From Chinchilla lanigera (taxonomy: Eukaryota; Chordata; Mammalia; Rodentia; Chinchillidae), in assembly GCF_000276665.1 (NCBI RefSeq), contig NW_004955465.1:6405070-6469069 (forward strand): a stretch of DNA of 64,000 bases, in the 5' to 3' direction. A model generated the notes under the pieces. It had not been told where the DNA came from. It was given only the letters and a program-made list of their open reading frames with translations, and made no database searches. Each line of letters opens with the position of its first letter. The first letter of the stretch is position 1. The position numbers and the translations under genes were made by a program. Below, piece after piece: positions 51,738 through 61,927 of the stretch.

Positions 51738-51898
51738 TTCTTTTTTTTTTTTTTTTTTTGAGACAGGGTCTTGCTATGGAGTTCAGATTGGCCTTGAGCT
51801 CATTTTGTAGCCGAAGCTGGTCTTGAACTCACAATGATCCTCCTGCCTCAGCCTTCCGAGTGCTGGGATTGCAGGTGTGTACCACCACGCCCAGCTAA
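51738..51898 (-). mobile_element. B1 SINE
   Basis: TTTTTTGAGACAGGGTCTTG, TTGGCCTTGAGCTCATTTTG, GCTGGTCTTGAACTCACAAT, CTGCCTCAGCCTTCCGAGTG. TAAGAGTTCTTTT flanks both ends as target duplication (about 51732 and 51896). Confidence 0.94.
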
Positions 51899-52394
51899 GA
51901 GTTCTTTTAAATAGCACTATTTAAAAATGTGATTCTGTTTCTCACAAACAATCCAGACCCCAATTTAGGCAAGTAGTATAAATAAATAATACAGTAAAAT
52001 CTGTATAATTTCCCAGTTGTTCTTTAAACAATGAAGTTAAGGAGCAACGCGTGAAGCCAGGTGCCCTCTTTGGTTTCTGTCCCTTCCTGTTTTTCCTCTC
52101 CCTCACCTCCTTGCCTGTCACCAGCACTTCAGGTCACATCACGTGTTGTTCACTGCTGAGATACCAACACGGGATTGTCATCAGGGTCACAGTTGTGCTC
52201 AAAACACTCAGAGACAGCTGTGTCAGTGATCTCACCATCACCGGGGACTTCACCCTCAACCCCTTGTGCTAGGATTGAGGGACTGCTGGGGAGTGCTTGG
52301 GAGTTCACAGCGGAACCTTCAGGATAATGAGTGCAAGGATGGAAGGCTAGTTAAAGGCACACGAAAGAAGCCGCTGTAGGAAGGCATCTACCTC
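51899..52394. other. unique sequence
   Basis: No gene supported. AT-rich left part. Confidence 0.45.
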
Positions 52395-52540
52395 ACCAAG
52401 CATGGTGGCACAGGCCTATAATCCCAGCACACAGAGGCTGAGGCAGGAGGATCACTGCAAGTTGGAGGCCAGCCTGGGCTGCATAGGAAGTTCAAAGCCA
52501 GCCTGAGCTACATAGCACGACCCTGTCTCAAACAAAAAAG
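52395..52540 (+). mobile_element. B1 SINE
   Basis: ACCAAGCATGGTGGCACAGG, GAGGCTGAGGCAGGAGGATC, GCCTGGGCTGCATAGGAAGT, GCCTGAGCTACATAGCACGA. Confidence 0.92.
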
Positions 52541-52553
52541 TGAAGATGATAAA

Positions 52554-52573
52554 ATTTATATATATATATATAA
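52554..52573 (+). repeat. (TA)n microsatellite
   Basis: About 18 bp of TA. Confidence 0.9.
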
Positions 52574-52695
52574 AATCCACAACTTTTAAAAATATACCCA
52601 GAAATGGGACCTTTTGTAAAGCAAAAGTGCTGTGTAATGTGAAGAATCACAGCTCCTCTCCCCACAAATCTGCTTGGGAGGTTCCCGTTTGTGTG

Positions 52696-53167
52696 TGTAG
52701 CAGAAAAACCAATATCAATCCAAATGGAAGACTCTGCACTGAGGAGTTAGAAGGCAACTTTTATTGTTTTTTGTTTTGTTTTGTTTTGTTTTTTGGTTTT
52801 GGTTTTTCTCCGGTACCGGGAACCGAACTCACGACCTTGCACTTGCCAGGCAGGCGCTTTGCCACTGAGCTAATCCCCAGCCCCGAAGGCAACTTTTATT
52901 GTGCTAGCGGGTGGGGGAACGCAGAGGTTCAGATCACCAGCCCAGAGTCAGGCTTGAGTTCAGTATAAATATGGTTTGCAAGTGGGAAGTACACAGCTGA
53001 GCAGATTATTACATGATTGGTTACATGGAATACAAGAATTATGTCATACACTGTCAGGCAGGTTTGCTTAAAAGGAATTGTTTAACATTCTGGCCAGGAA
53101 GGGAAAGGGTGTGAGCAGAGCAAGTAGAGTTAAATGGGTCCTTGACTGGGCCGGTCTGTCCCAGACA
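52696..53167 (-). mobile_element. probable solo ERV LTR carrying an ID insertion
   Basis: On minus it shows AACCAATCATG (CCAAT box, about 53012-53022), a TATA-like ATATTTATACTG about 50 bp on, then GCACAATAAAAGTTGCC with AATAAA about 70 bp further, and a short U5. This is a promoter, R and U5 layout of about 350 bp without the ID. Proposed ends TGTAGCAG (52696) and CCCAGACA (53167) are a guess; no target duplication found. Confidence 0.5.
52767..52884 (-). mobile_element. ID SINE, young copy
   Basis: T-rich tail, CTCCGGTACCGGGAACCGAA, CTTGCCAGGCAGGCGCTTTG, GAGCTAATCCCCAGCCCC. Exact 17 bp target duplication GAAGGCAACTTTTATTG at 52750-52766 and 52885-52901. Confidence 0.97.
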
Positions 53168-54127
53168 TGAAGTCCTTGAAGCAAGGTGGAAACAATATAT
53201 ATATTTTTTAACTAAGGAAAACACAAGCTGGACACAGTCAAGTTGGCCCAGAGCATTATCAAAGAGAAGTATAGTCAAGGCCGACTATCCATGCGACAGG
53301 CAGCGTGAGCATAGTGACAGGCTATGGATTGATTTCCAACTTTTGCTATAATTTGCCTACAAATCTGTTATTCTATCAGTGTGCCCTTGCATGTGGGCTG
53401 AGTTTCCCTCAGCCAGGGCCACTGTGACAGTTTCCACCTCGAGCTACAGCCCTTTAGGATCGCATCCTTCCTCAGCGGCTCATGCCAGACACTGGTTTCA
53501 CGCTTGGGTCTAAAGATCGCTTTTGGGGTCAGAGCTGTGTCTCATGCCGGGTGCTATGGGCTTTCACTTAATGAGACTATCTGTAATCCCACCTCTCGCA
53601 GTGGCCTGGGGCTTGGACTGCCCCCCCATCACCGCAGCGGGGGCGGAACTGAGCTATTCTCCTCAGTGCAGGGTCCAGCCTGGTGAACAATGGCTCCCCC
53701 AGCCGCAAACAAGTCTTCCTGGGACTCATCTGGCTTGCAGCTGCTGCGACTCCCTTCCCTACCCTCCTCCCTGACCCTGCTTTCTCCCATGAAAGCCAGG
53801 GGCTGAGAGAGGAGACGGCTCACTGCACCCCATGTTCAAGGAGGGGCAGAATCAGGAGCCTGCCCAGGCCTCACAGCATAGCCCCCACGCTACCAGCCTG
53901 GGCCAAGACTTCCATCTCGGGAGTCCGGAGCCATCTATAGGCACTGATTTAGGAGACCTCCTGGGGGCTCAAGAAACCATCCAGGCTACTTCCAAGGGAG
54001 GAGACAGGCACAAAGGAGGCCTCAGTTATGTCTCACGTCCTACAGGGTATCATCCGATGAGCACTGAGGACTTCCATTTTGGGGGCATTTCATTCCTGTG
54101 TATGGTGGAATGTTTTTGTTTTGTTCC
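53168..54127. other. unique sequence, no gene supported
   Basis: Overlapping 60-85 codon frames around 53500-53940 in several frames. No domain recognised. No repeats named. Confidence 0.45.
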
Positions 54128-54313
54128 ATTTTGTTTTGGTGCTGGGGCTCGAACCCAGGGCCTTGCACGGAGCTACATTCCCAGCGCTTTTTATTTCATT
54201 TTGAAACAGGGTCTTACTAAATTGTTAAATTGCCCAAGCTGGGCTCAAACTTGCAGTCCTCCTACCTCAGCCTCCCAGTGTTAGCATTGCAGGCAAGTGT
54301 CCCCACCCCCGGC
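54128..54313 (-). mobile_element. B1-dID composite SINE
   Basis: ID half (TTGGTGCTGGGGCTCGAACC, CACGGAGCTACATTCCCAGC, with the middle deleted), then B1 half (TTTTGAAACAGGGTCTTACT, CCTACCTCAGCCTCCCAGTG). Confidence 0.82.
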
Positions 54314-54337
54314 TTTGTACTCTGCTTGTGTTTTGTT

Positions 54338-54432
54338 GTTGTTCCTTGGAGTTGTTTGTTTGGGCACCAGGGACAAATCCAGGGCCTCGCCTGCCCAGCT
54401 CTGCACTCACCCTACCACTGGCCATCGCCCCC
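54338..54432 (-). mobile_element. ID-like SINE, old
   Basis: GGGCACCAGGGACAAATCCA, GGGCCTCGCCTGCCCAGCTC, ACCACTGGCCATCGCCCCC. Confidence 0.5.
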
Positions 54433-54948
54433 AACTGCCCATGTCAGCTCTCAGTCATTCCATTCCCATCTTCCTCCTCCTCTTTTCTGGAATCCGGCTC
54501 CTAGGTTCAATGAGTGGGACAGACAGAAGAGCAATTGCATACAAAACATAACCCCCAAGTGGCAACTCCGAGACTCTACATTTGCATGGCTTTTAGAAAA
54601 ACCTCCCTTTCTAGGCTCTGCCGGAGTGTTTGATCTTTCTTTAAGCTTTTGGGAGGGAATGGGCTGCCTCAGACTTTAACACACAATGCTTCTCAGACTT
54701 AAAAAGTCGTAAAAATCACCCCGCATCTTGTTAAGCTGCAGAATCTGATCCCATGTACCTGAGGGCGGCCACAGAGGCTGGATTTCTAATAAACACCTGG
54801 CTGCAGCGCGGGAGGAGTGTCCATAGACCACATTTGAATAGCAAGAAGCTAGGCTGAAAAAGCCACCTGCAGTCAATGCCCCTCCTGGAAAATGACGGCT
54901 GGAGCTCATCCATGCCTTCCCTCCCCTCCCCTCCAGTTTTCTGGAAGC

Positions 54949-54989
54949 TTAATTATTCCACCCTTTAATTATTCTACGCTTAATTATTC
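54949..54989. promoter_or_regulatory. three phased copies of TTAATTATTC
   Basis: Exact TTAATTATTC at 54949-54958, 54965-54974 and 54980-54989, spaced 16 and 15 bp. TAATTA is the core of many homeodomain sites. Motif observation only. Confidence 0.5.
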
Positions 54990-55169
54990 TGACTCTTTGG
55001 AGTCTAATTTGCACACCACGCTAATGTTAGTACACCACAGTGCTATGGGGAGGTAAGAAGTCATGGTTGGTTAAAAGCCTGTGCAAGCCAGGGAGCTGGT
55101 ATCATTTCTCACTGTACTTTACATAGTTAATAGAGGTGGCTCCTTTAAAGAGCAGTACTGGGCATAATT

Positions 55170-55183
55170 GTTTGCTAGGCAAC
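55170..55183. promoter_or_regulatory. RFX X-box-like motif
   Basis: GTTTGCTAGGCAAC: the right half-site GGCAAC is perfect and the left is imperfect. Confidence 0.3.
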
Positions 55184-55377
55184 ATTCCAATGCAATTGAC
55201 TGGAAAAAAGAATAAAATTAATAGGAGGTCATTTGGGGGTGAAAAAAATCACCCTTCAAACCATCCATTTATTGTGTGTCAAGTACATTGTCCAGGCACC
55301 TAAGAAATTTTACAATGTGCAGTTATCAGGGTCTGGCCTGACCTTTCAACTTTGCCTTGCTATGCTTGTGCCTGGTG

Positions 55378-55391
55378 GTTGTCATGGCAAT
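55378..55391. promoter_or_regulatory. RFX X-box-like motif
   Basis: GTTGTCATGGCAAT differs from GTTGCCATGGCAAC at two positions. Confidence 0.3.
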
Positions 55392-55602
55392 ACTGATAAC
55401 CAGTCCCAGGTCTCCTCTCTGGAATGCCAGAGTCATCTTTCATCTCCTGGCCTGTCACACTTTTATAGACTATGAGGTGGGAAGTCTCAGGGGCACAGCT
55501 TCTGGATACTAAGGTGCATTATAACGTCTGGGCCCTTCCCAGGCTGCAGAACTCAACCCAAGGCTGGTCCCAGTCAGACGAGCTTTGTATGTGCTCCTCT
55601 GC

Positions 55603-55670
55603 CGGGGTGGGGTAGGGGTGGGGGGTGAGGGTGAGGGTGGGTGTGTGGGTGAGGGTGGGGGTGGGGTTGT
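55603..55670 (+). other. G-rich tract, strong quadruplex potential
   Basis: More than ten runs of at least three G within about 68 bp (GGGGTGGGGTAGGGGTGGGG, then GTGAGGGTGAGGGTGGGTG and on). Confidence 0.8.
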
Positions 55671-56084
55671 CAACAGCGCATTCTCCTTCGCCAGCAGAGG
55701 ATCAAAGTGCGTGTGCCCCGGGAAGCACTTCCGGGTCATCATCATCTGCCCCACAGCCTGACAACATAAGACTGCATTTCTGTTTCTCTTTTAGTATCAG
55801 GCAGTATTTCAGCTGTACTAAAAAGAGCAGGGAATACTGTAAATACACTTTATCAAGCACCAACACTAGTTTTGCTTGAAAGAAACTGAACAGGCAGTGT
55901 AGTCAATATTTTGGTTTTCCTCTTTGCAGAGCTACTACTCTGGTCATTCTCATGCGTGTGTTATGTGCTTCATAGGTTATCACGTGATAAAAGTGTTATT
56001 GTTTTACACGTCTTTATGTGTACCTATTTTTACAGGTCTTTATATCTTGCTGTAGGTTTCCACTTGCACACTTGACTTTGTCCC
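55671..56084. other. unique sequence, possibly L1-derived at right
   Basis: 55930-56084 may belong to the following antisense L1M, but I cannot fix the edge. Confidence 0.35.
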
Positions 56085-56930
56085 TCAACCTTGTTTGGGA
56101 GATGTATCCCTGTTCTTACATGCAACTCTAATTCATTTGTTTTATGCTATTGTATGGATAAAACACAGTTTACTCAGCCATCATCCTGCTCTTGGGCATT
56201 CAAGACACTTAAATGTGTTATTCTTACAAATCACGTTTCTGTGAACATAGTTGCCAATCTATTTTTGTGCCCATGTCCCAAAGATTTTATTTTTTTTTGC
56301 CTACAGCAGAATTGTTGGGAGGCAGAACAGGCACTTCTCTAACTATATCGGATACTGTCCAGCTATGAGGAGAGTTCATGTCTCTTCACACTCAGAACAG
56401 TCTGCTTTCCTGGGCACCACAACCTCTAGAGCCCCAGAAAAGACCGATCTACTTCCTGACTTTATACCTCTATTCTCAACATTTCAGGTAAGTAGATTAT
56501 ATTTCCAATCTCCTCACCCATTCCTATAGCCTGACAGTGTGACACTTCATTAGTTTTTTTCATTTACCCTGGGAAATCTATGGTTGATACCTGTTTCAAT
56601 TTGCATTTCCCTAATTACCAGAAAGTCTGGGGTTGTTTTCAAATGTTTATTTGCCATGTGGAATTCCTCTTCTGTCAATTTCCAGTTTAACATCCCCTCC
56701 TCCGGTTTTGGATAGAATCCCGTGTCTTCTCCCTGATTGTAGGAATTGGTTAAATAATCATACAATAATCTTTTGGGGGGGCCAGGGATGTAGCTCAGCA
56801 GCACAGAGCCTGCCTGGCAAGCTCTAGGCCCCGAGTTCAAGTCCTGGTACCGAAAAGAGTGATCCTTTTTGATTACATATGCTGCTTTGCAGACTGCTGA
56901 GAAGACCATCCTTCTAGACCTGTCTTGGTG
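56085..56930 (-). mobile_element. old L1M fragments with an ID insertion
   Basis: GATGTATCCCTGTTCTTACA, TTGTATGGATAAAACACAGT, TTTCTGTGAACATAGTTGCC, then ATTTGCATTTCCCTAATTAC, AAATGTTTATTTGCCATGTG, GGAATTCCTCTTCTGTC are antisense L1M markers. A short non-L1 stretch lies between about 56290 and 56520. Confidence 0.6.
56776..56858 (+). mobile_element. ID SINE
   Basis: GGGGCCAGGGATGTAGCTCA, GCCTGCCTGGCAAGCTCTAG, CGAGTTCAAGTCCTGGTACC. Confidence 0.92.
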
Positions 56931-57244
56931 TTTTGTTTGTTTGTGTTTCTCCTGGACCTTTCTAAGCAGCAGATACTGATCTGCCACACAGATGGTGAGA
57001 ACCCCCTTCTCTCGCTGGTCCCACATCCTCCTCATTTCTCAGGGTGATAAATCAAGAGCCATTCACCTGCATTCCAGAGCATGGTAAAAGCCCAGGGATT
57101 TCCTCTCCGCGACTGAGCTTGTGTTTACTTTAGAGAACCAAAGGCTCTCACTCCACTTCCAGAGCCAGAGGGAGGCAGATGTGGCCCAGCATCTGGCTGT
57201 GCTGTGACACGATGTCCCTGAAGGATGCCCCTGGTCTCCACATG

Positions 57245-57310
57245 CTGTGCTTGGGAAACTGAGGCACAGAGAATTCATGGTCAGACTGCTGCTATAAAGA
57301 TTCAGTCTAT
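57245..57310 (-). repeat. MIR SINE fragment
   Basis: GGGAAACTGAGGCACAGAGA, ATTCATGGTCAGACTGCTGC, the antisense MIR core. Confidence 0.5.
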
Positions 57311-57439
57311 CCCCTGATCCGTAATCCTGGTGTTTCCAAGCAGGATAAATAATATAGATGTAAACTTAACGTATATCTTCTCTTAGTCTGTAGCCTATCT
57401 TTCCTCTTTGCTTATGCTCAGTAGTATAGAAAAAAAAAA

Positions 57440-57765
57440 ATGCATACATACAGTTTACCATTTTAACCATTTTTGTGCATCGTTCACTGGCATTAAATGC
57501 AGTTCCAGCCATCCACCATCCGTCTCCAGAACTTTTTCATCTTGCAGAGCTGAAACTCTGTGCTCCTTGAACAGTTCCCTTCCTTTCTCCCTGAAGCTCC
57601 GGAAACTCAGCTCTGCTTCCTGTCTTATGGCTTGGACGACTCCAGGCACTTGGTGTGGTGTCTACTCTCGGTTTTTCCCTTTATAACTGGTGTTTTTCAC
57701 CTGGCATAATGTCCCAAAGTTTCTTCTATGCTGTAGCAATGTCAGAATCTCCTTCCTTGTTTAAA
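57440..57765 (-). mobile_element. L1M fragment, first of two direct copies
   Basis: TTTACCATTTTAACCATTTT, TTCACTGGCATTAAATGCAG, CCATCCGTCTCCAGAACTTT, TTCATCTTGCAGAGCTGAAA, CCTGGCATAATGTCCCAAAG. Confidence 0.8.
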
Positions 57766-58095
57766 TATCATACATTTTATCCATTTTAAGTGTACACGTC
57801 AGTGACATAGGTCCATTCATGTGCTGCCAAAGCCCATCCACAGAATTCTCCTCTTGCAGAACTGGAACTGTTTCTGTTGAACAACAGCCCCCCATTCACG
57901 CTCCGCAGCCCAGCTCCTTCCTTGAAGGCTGAGTTAGCGATCCATTGAATGTTCGAGGATCACATTTTACCCATCCACCCTTGCATACACACTCAGGTCC
58001 TCCCACCTGTGGGCTAGTGCATAACGGCTGCCCTGAACATGACACATAGGTGTCTGTTTGAACCCCTACCTTAGCGTGCATGCTGTCTTTTGGCA
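57766..58095 (-). mobile_element. L1M fragment, second direct copy of the same segment
   Basis: TTTTATCCATTTTAAGTGTA, CACGTCAGTGACATAGGTCC, CTCTTGCAGAACTGGAACTG restart the segment seen at 57450, then continue to GACACATAGGTGTCTGTTTG. Confidence 0.7.
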
Positions 58096-58475
58096 GGAAA
58101 AAAAATTTTTAAAAAGTTCATCAACACGTTCCCTTTCTTAGCCCTTTCCTTTACAGTGTATGTTTTTTGAGTCCTGTGAAACATTATTTCTGAAATGGAC
58201 TGTGTGCACGATGTGATCACCATGTTCCCAGCTCCCACGGCCCCGTAGTCACAAGGCTGAGACCGTTGGCTCCCAGCCAACGCTCACAATGGTGCTGCCT
58301 GAATCAGGCCATCTCTGGCCAGTCCCACTGATGGGAGAGAGAGATCCCGCCACTCCCCAGTCCCCCTGTGGCTCCTTGACTGGATCAAGGAACTCAGTTA
58401 ATACAAGAGCTGATTAAGGAGAGCAAAGCATATCAGTTTTATTAATTTTACACAGACATGGGAATCTTCACAAGC
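58096..58475. other. unique sequence
   Basis: No gene supported. Confidence 0.45.
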
Positions 58476-58489
58476 AAATAAAGTCTGAA

Positions 58490-58651
58490 AGCCCTTGTTG
58501 CTTTTGCTGCCTTTGCCTGCAATGAACTGTTTTTCTCCTCTGTGATACCCCTCTGCCATGTGCCACTCTGCCTTGGAGCCAGCCAACCATGGACTAAAAC
58601 CTCTAGGAACTGTGAGCTAAATAAACTTTTCCCCTTTTAAAAAATAAAATA
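58490..58651 (+). mobile_element. retroposed MaLR-like LTR 3' fragment with target duplication
   Basis: CTCCTCTGTGATACCCCTCT, GCCATGTGCCACTCTGCC, GGAACTGTGAGCTAAATAAA match the 3' end of a MaLR-type LTR up to its AATAAA, then about 18 bp and an A-rich (AAAAT)n tail. Exact 14 bp duplication AAATAAAGTCTGAA at 58476-58489 and 58652-58665 brackets it. This is the signature of LINE-mediated retroposition, not of an LTR integration. Confidence 0.78.
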
Positions 58652-58680
58652 AAATAAAGTCTGAAGAAATGCTCAGATTG

Positions 58681-58752
58681 CCGGCATGGTGGCACATGCC
58701 TGTAATCCCACACTTGGGAGGCTGAAGCAGGAGGATCACTGCAAATTCACAA
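58681..58752 (+). mobile_element. B1 SINE, 3'-truncated
   Basis: TGCCGGCATGGTGGCACATG, TTGGGAGGCTGAAGCAGGAG, GATCACTGCAAATTCAC, then lost. Confidence 0.82.
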
Positions 58753-59221
58753 ATTCCCACCCTGCCCCAACCCCACTCTACTAAACCCTAGTGCCCCAGA
58801 AATTGTGCTAATACTCACTAAGCTTGAGGACAACAGCCACAAGCAATACTAATACTGCAGAAGCTACACTTGTAGGAAATGCATAGCCGGTCGCTGGATA
58901 GGAGGGGTTGGAATTGTGACTAGACTAGCTCTTCATAACCCTGGTATAAACACCTGGCTCCTAGGGATGATGCTGAAGGCAGGTTGGGATCATGTAGGTG
59001 GGGCTGGGGGCTGAAGTTCTGTATTTGCAACAAGCTCCTGGTGACCCCACGATGCTCCCACACTACAAAGCTGCTGAGAAGGCAGGCGGGGAAGAAAGAG
59101 AAGTGACGGGAAACCTACCTGCTTGGTCCCCAAAAGTCACCTGTGCAGCCTTGGTCTGGCAAATGCCTCTAGGTCTGAGCTCACTTGGACCAACTTTGGT
59201 AGGAAAAAGACAGGAAAATTC
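58753..59221. other. unique sequence
   Basis: No gene supported. Confidence 0.45.
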
Positions 59222-59390
59222 TAAAACCAGTCATGCTTGGGTTTGAACCCCAGCTCTGAAATTGATTAGTAGAACAACCTTTGGCAAATTACTTCATCCC
59301 TCCAAGATTTCTCAACCTGTAAATGACACTGATATGGCTACCTCGGGTAATGAAGGAAATAAACATCAAGTCCAGTTCTTGGCCCAGACT
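59222..59390 (+). repeat. MIR SINE
   Basis: GCTTGGGTTTGAACCCCAGC, TCTGAAATTGATTAGTAGAA, TTGGCAAATTACTTCATCCC, TCAACCTGTAAATGACACTG follow the sense MIR core. Confidence 0.8.
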
Positions 59391-59836
59391 GGGGATTCTG
59401 CCACATAGGAGAGTGCGATCTTTGACATCTGAGCGAAGGCCATGGTCACATAGCCCCACTGGACCTGGTACTTGGTGACAAACCAGGAGACGGAGACGAG
59501 GAAGGGGGTAGACTGGGTGCTCACTGAGCGGTGAGCCCTGGGGCAGGCTGCCCAGATGCACATCTGTGTTCTGATCAATGTGAAACTGCTCAGGCTTTGG
59601 GACTAAATGGGGAAGACAGTTACAGCACAACTGTCACAGAGGCTCAAGAAGCCTCCAGGGTACGGATGCACTGAGCAGGGCTCTTCTCCAAGGAATGACA
59701 GTGACGGTTGTCACTTGTTGTAACTCACAAAGGTGGCTTTGCATTAAGAAGTTGTCATGAATACCTTTGTGCCCCTTAGCTGATCACTTGTCTCAATTCT
59801 ATACAAGAAATTGAAGACTTGGCAAGAAATTACAAG
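59391..59836. other. unique sequence
   Basis: A 113-codon minus-strand frame (59289-59630) partly overlaps the MIR and has no recognised product. Confidence 0.45.
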
Positions 59837-60010
59837 CCAAACACGGTGGTGCCTGCCTGCAATCTGAGCACTCTAGGAGGCTGAGGCAGGGGGATTATAA
59901 AATCAAGCCAAGCCTGGACAATTTAGTGACTTAGCAAGACCCTGATTCAAAATAAAAAAGAGTGGGGATGTAGCTTATTGTAAACACTCTGGGTTCAAAC
60001 CCCAGTAATA
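59837..60010 (+). mobile_element. B1-dID composite SINE
   Basis: AGCCAAACACGGTGGTGCCT, CCTGGACAATTTAGTGACTT, then ID half AGTGGGGATGTAGCTTATTG, CTCTGGGTTCAAACCCCAGT. Confidence 0.88.
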
Positions 60011-60026
60011 CACACGTACACACACA

Positions 60027-60058
<32 letters not shown>

Positions 60059-60059
60059 G

Positions 60060-60101
<42 letters not shown>
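60011..60101 (+). repeat. (CA)n followed by (GA)n
   Basis: About 46 bp of CA, then 40 bp of GA, forming the tail of the B1-dID. Confidence 0.96.
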
Positions 60102-60103
<2 letters not shown>

Positions 60104-60176
60104 AGAGAATTTCTTTGGGAAAATTGTGGAAGCGCTCCAGCATTTCCCACTCTACCACTCAGTGGGGAAGGCAAAA
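60102..60176. other. short unique spacer
   Basis: Nothing recognised. Confidence 0.5.
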
Positions 60177-60465
60177 GTCTTAATTACTTTTCTGTCATTG
60201 TTGAAACAAAATACCTGACTCCCAAGCTAAAGAGGAAAAGGTTTATTTAGCTTACAGTTTGGGGAGGTTTCAGCCTATCATCAGCTGGCTCCAAGGCAGG
60301 ACGATGTGGCCAAGGAGCAGCCTTTCATAGTGGTGGAAGACATCAAAAAGCAACAAGAGTAAAAAGGAAGGAGAGGGGCTGTGGATTTAGCTCAGTGGCA
60401 AAAGTGCCTGCCTGGCAAGTGCAAGGTCGTGAGTTCGGTTCCCGGTTCCGGAGAAAAACCAAAAA

Positions 60466-60496
<31 letters not shown>

Positions 60497-60700
60497 GGAA
60501 GGAGAGAGAGAGCAAGCCTCTTTCCCTCCCTTATATTGTAAGCAGGCTACCTGCCCTACGGCAGGTGTAGCACTCATACCCGGAATCCCAGCACTAGATA
60601 ATGAACCATTCACAAACTCTAGATTCAGCTGCCTCTAAAAATCCCACAACCCCGTGACCACATGAGGCTTTGGGGAAACATCCAGACACAAAGCTTAACA
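60177..60700 (-). mobile_element. MaLR solo LTR split by an ID
   Basis: TTAATTACTTTTCTGTCATT, GAAACAAAATACCTGACTCC, AAAGGTTTATTTAGCTTACA, ... CCGTGACCACATGAGGCTTT, AAAGCTTAACA. It is the same subfamily as 35524-35873. Confidence 0.88.
60376..60491 (+). mobile_element. ID SINE inside a MaLR LTR
   Basis: GGGGCTGTGGATTTAGCTCA, GCCTGGCAAGTGCAAGGTCG, TTCGGTTCCCGGTTCCGG. Exact target duplication AAAAAGGAAGGAGAG at 60361-60375 and 60492-60506. Confidence 0.97.
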
Positions 60701-61927
60701 GAAAAGGAGAGTGGACCTCCTCCTTGTCTTAATTCCAATGGAAAGACCTGAAGGTGGACCAATCAGGGAGCTTGACCTGTGTCCCTCAAGTTCATGGGAC
60801 ACAATGGACTAATGCTAGACCATGTCTCAGAATGTCTCACACAAGGAACCCAGGCCAACACTGGGAACTGCCTGGACTTCCCAAGTCTGTAAGTCATAAC
60901 CATGGGCCAGAGATCAGCCAGTCTGGAAGAAGCTGGCCTGAGGCTATCACAGAACCTGACAAAGAGGGTCATCTAGGGAGGAAAAGAGAAGCCAACAGAC
61001 AGAAGCTGCTGTGGTCAGAACTGTGTGGAAGAAACTTCAGGTAAGGGACCCTAGATAGTGCTTCCTTTAGCCTTTTAGAGATTAGGTGTCACTAAAAGTC
61101 TCAAGGAAGTGTTTCATTAAACAGAATTGGTTGTTAACAGTCTGCTAAGCCCTGAGAACTTCAACGCCAGCTCAAGAAAGAGCTCTTCCAGAGGCTTCTC
61201 CGGCCCCTACCTCCTTACCTCTCTAGTCTGCTGTCTCCTCACCACCCTGCGTTGGTCCCAGAAGGGTCAGAAAGCACAATGAGAAAGCGGGGCCCAAATC
61301 TCAAGGCAAGTCTTCTCAGCTCTTTTCCTACTGGCGAGAGCCTCCCAAAACTGACCAAAACTCAAGGAGGGGAGAAGAGCTTTTGATTTTAAAATACAGA
61401 TTGCAAGTTACACAGAGCTAAGCATCTAAATGACTAAGATGAGACTGGTTTGCAGAAACTGGAGTGGCCAGACACCGTGACCATGTGAGAGGGATCAAAG
61501 AAGCCCTGGGAATTGCCCAGAATTCCACTGTAGGGGTGATGAGGAAGGGGTGAAACAGGCGGAGGGTCCTGGGGTGGGGCAGGGCTGCTTCGGTTGCCAG
61601 TAGTGGTGATCGTGGGCACATGGGCAGCAAGGGAACATCACCCATGTACTGCAGAGCTGCAGGGAGCAGCCCTGTCATACAGGAGAATAAAACTGGTTCC
61701 TGCCCCATACATTAACTCATAGAAGGAATCACTGAGGAAGAGGAAGGGTTTGGAAAAACCTCAGTGCAGCTCATCACCCTGTTAAGTGGCATTTCGGGGC
61801 TTTGAAATTTGGGATGCTACTGGATGTCTGACATTTGTACTCAGCCATGGGTGATGCAAGAGGCACGGGGCTATATGTGATCGAGATTTGTTTCAGTGGT
61901 AATTTCTGTCAATAGTTCTGCTGTCCT
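60701..61927. other. unique sequence, no gene supported
   Basis: Short overlapping open frames only (largest 96 codons). No repeats named. Confidence 0.45.

Larger units (their letters stand above)
54433..55600. other. repeat-poor unique stretch with motif clusters
   Basis: No recognisable interspersed repeats and no coding signal. Contains the homeodomain-like triplet (54949-54989) and two RFX-like sites (55170-55183 and 55378-55391). Candidate regulatory element. Confidence 0.4.

Noticed and set aside
56550..57035. 161-codon minus-strand open frame
   Set aside because: It runs through L1M and an ID element; the middle reads the ID in reverse.
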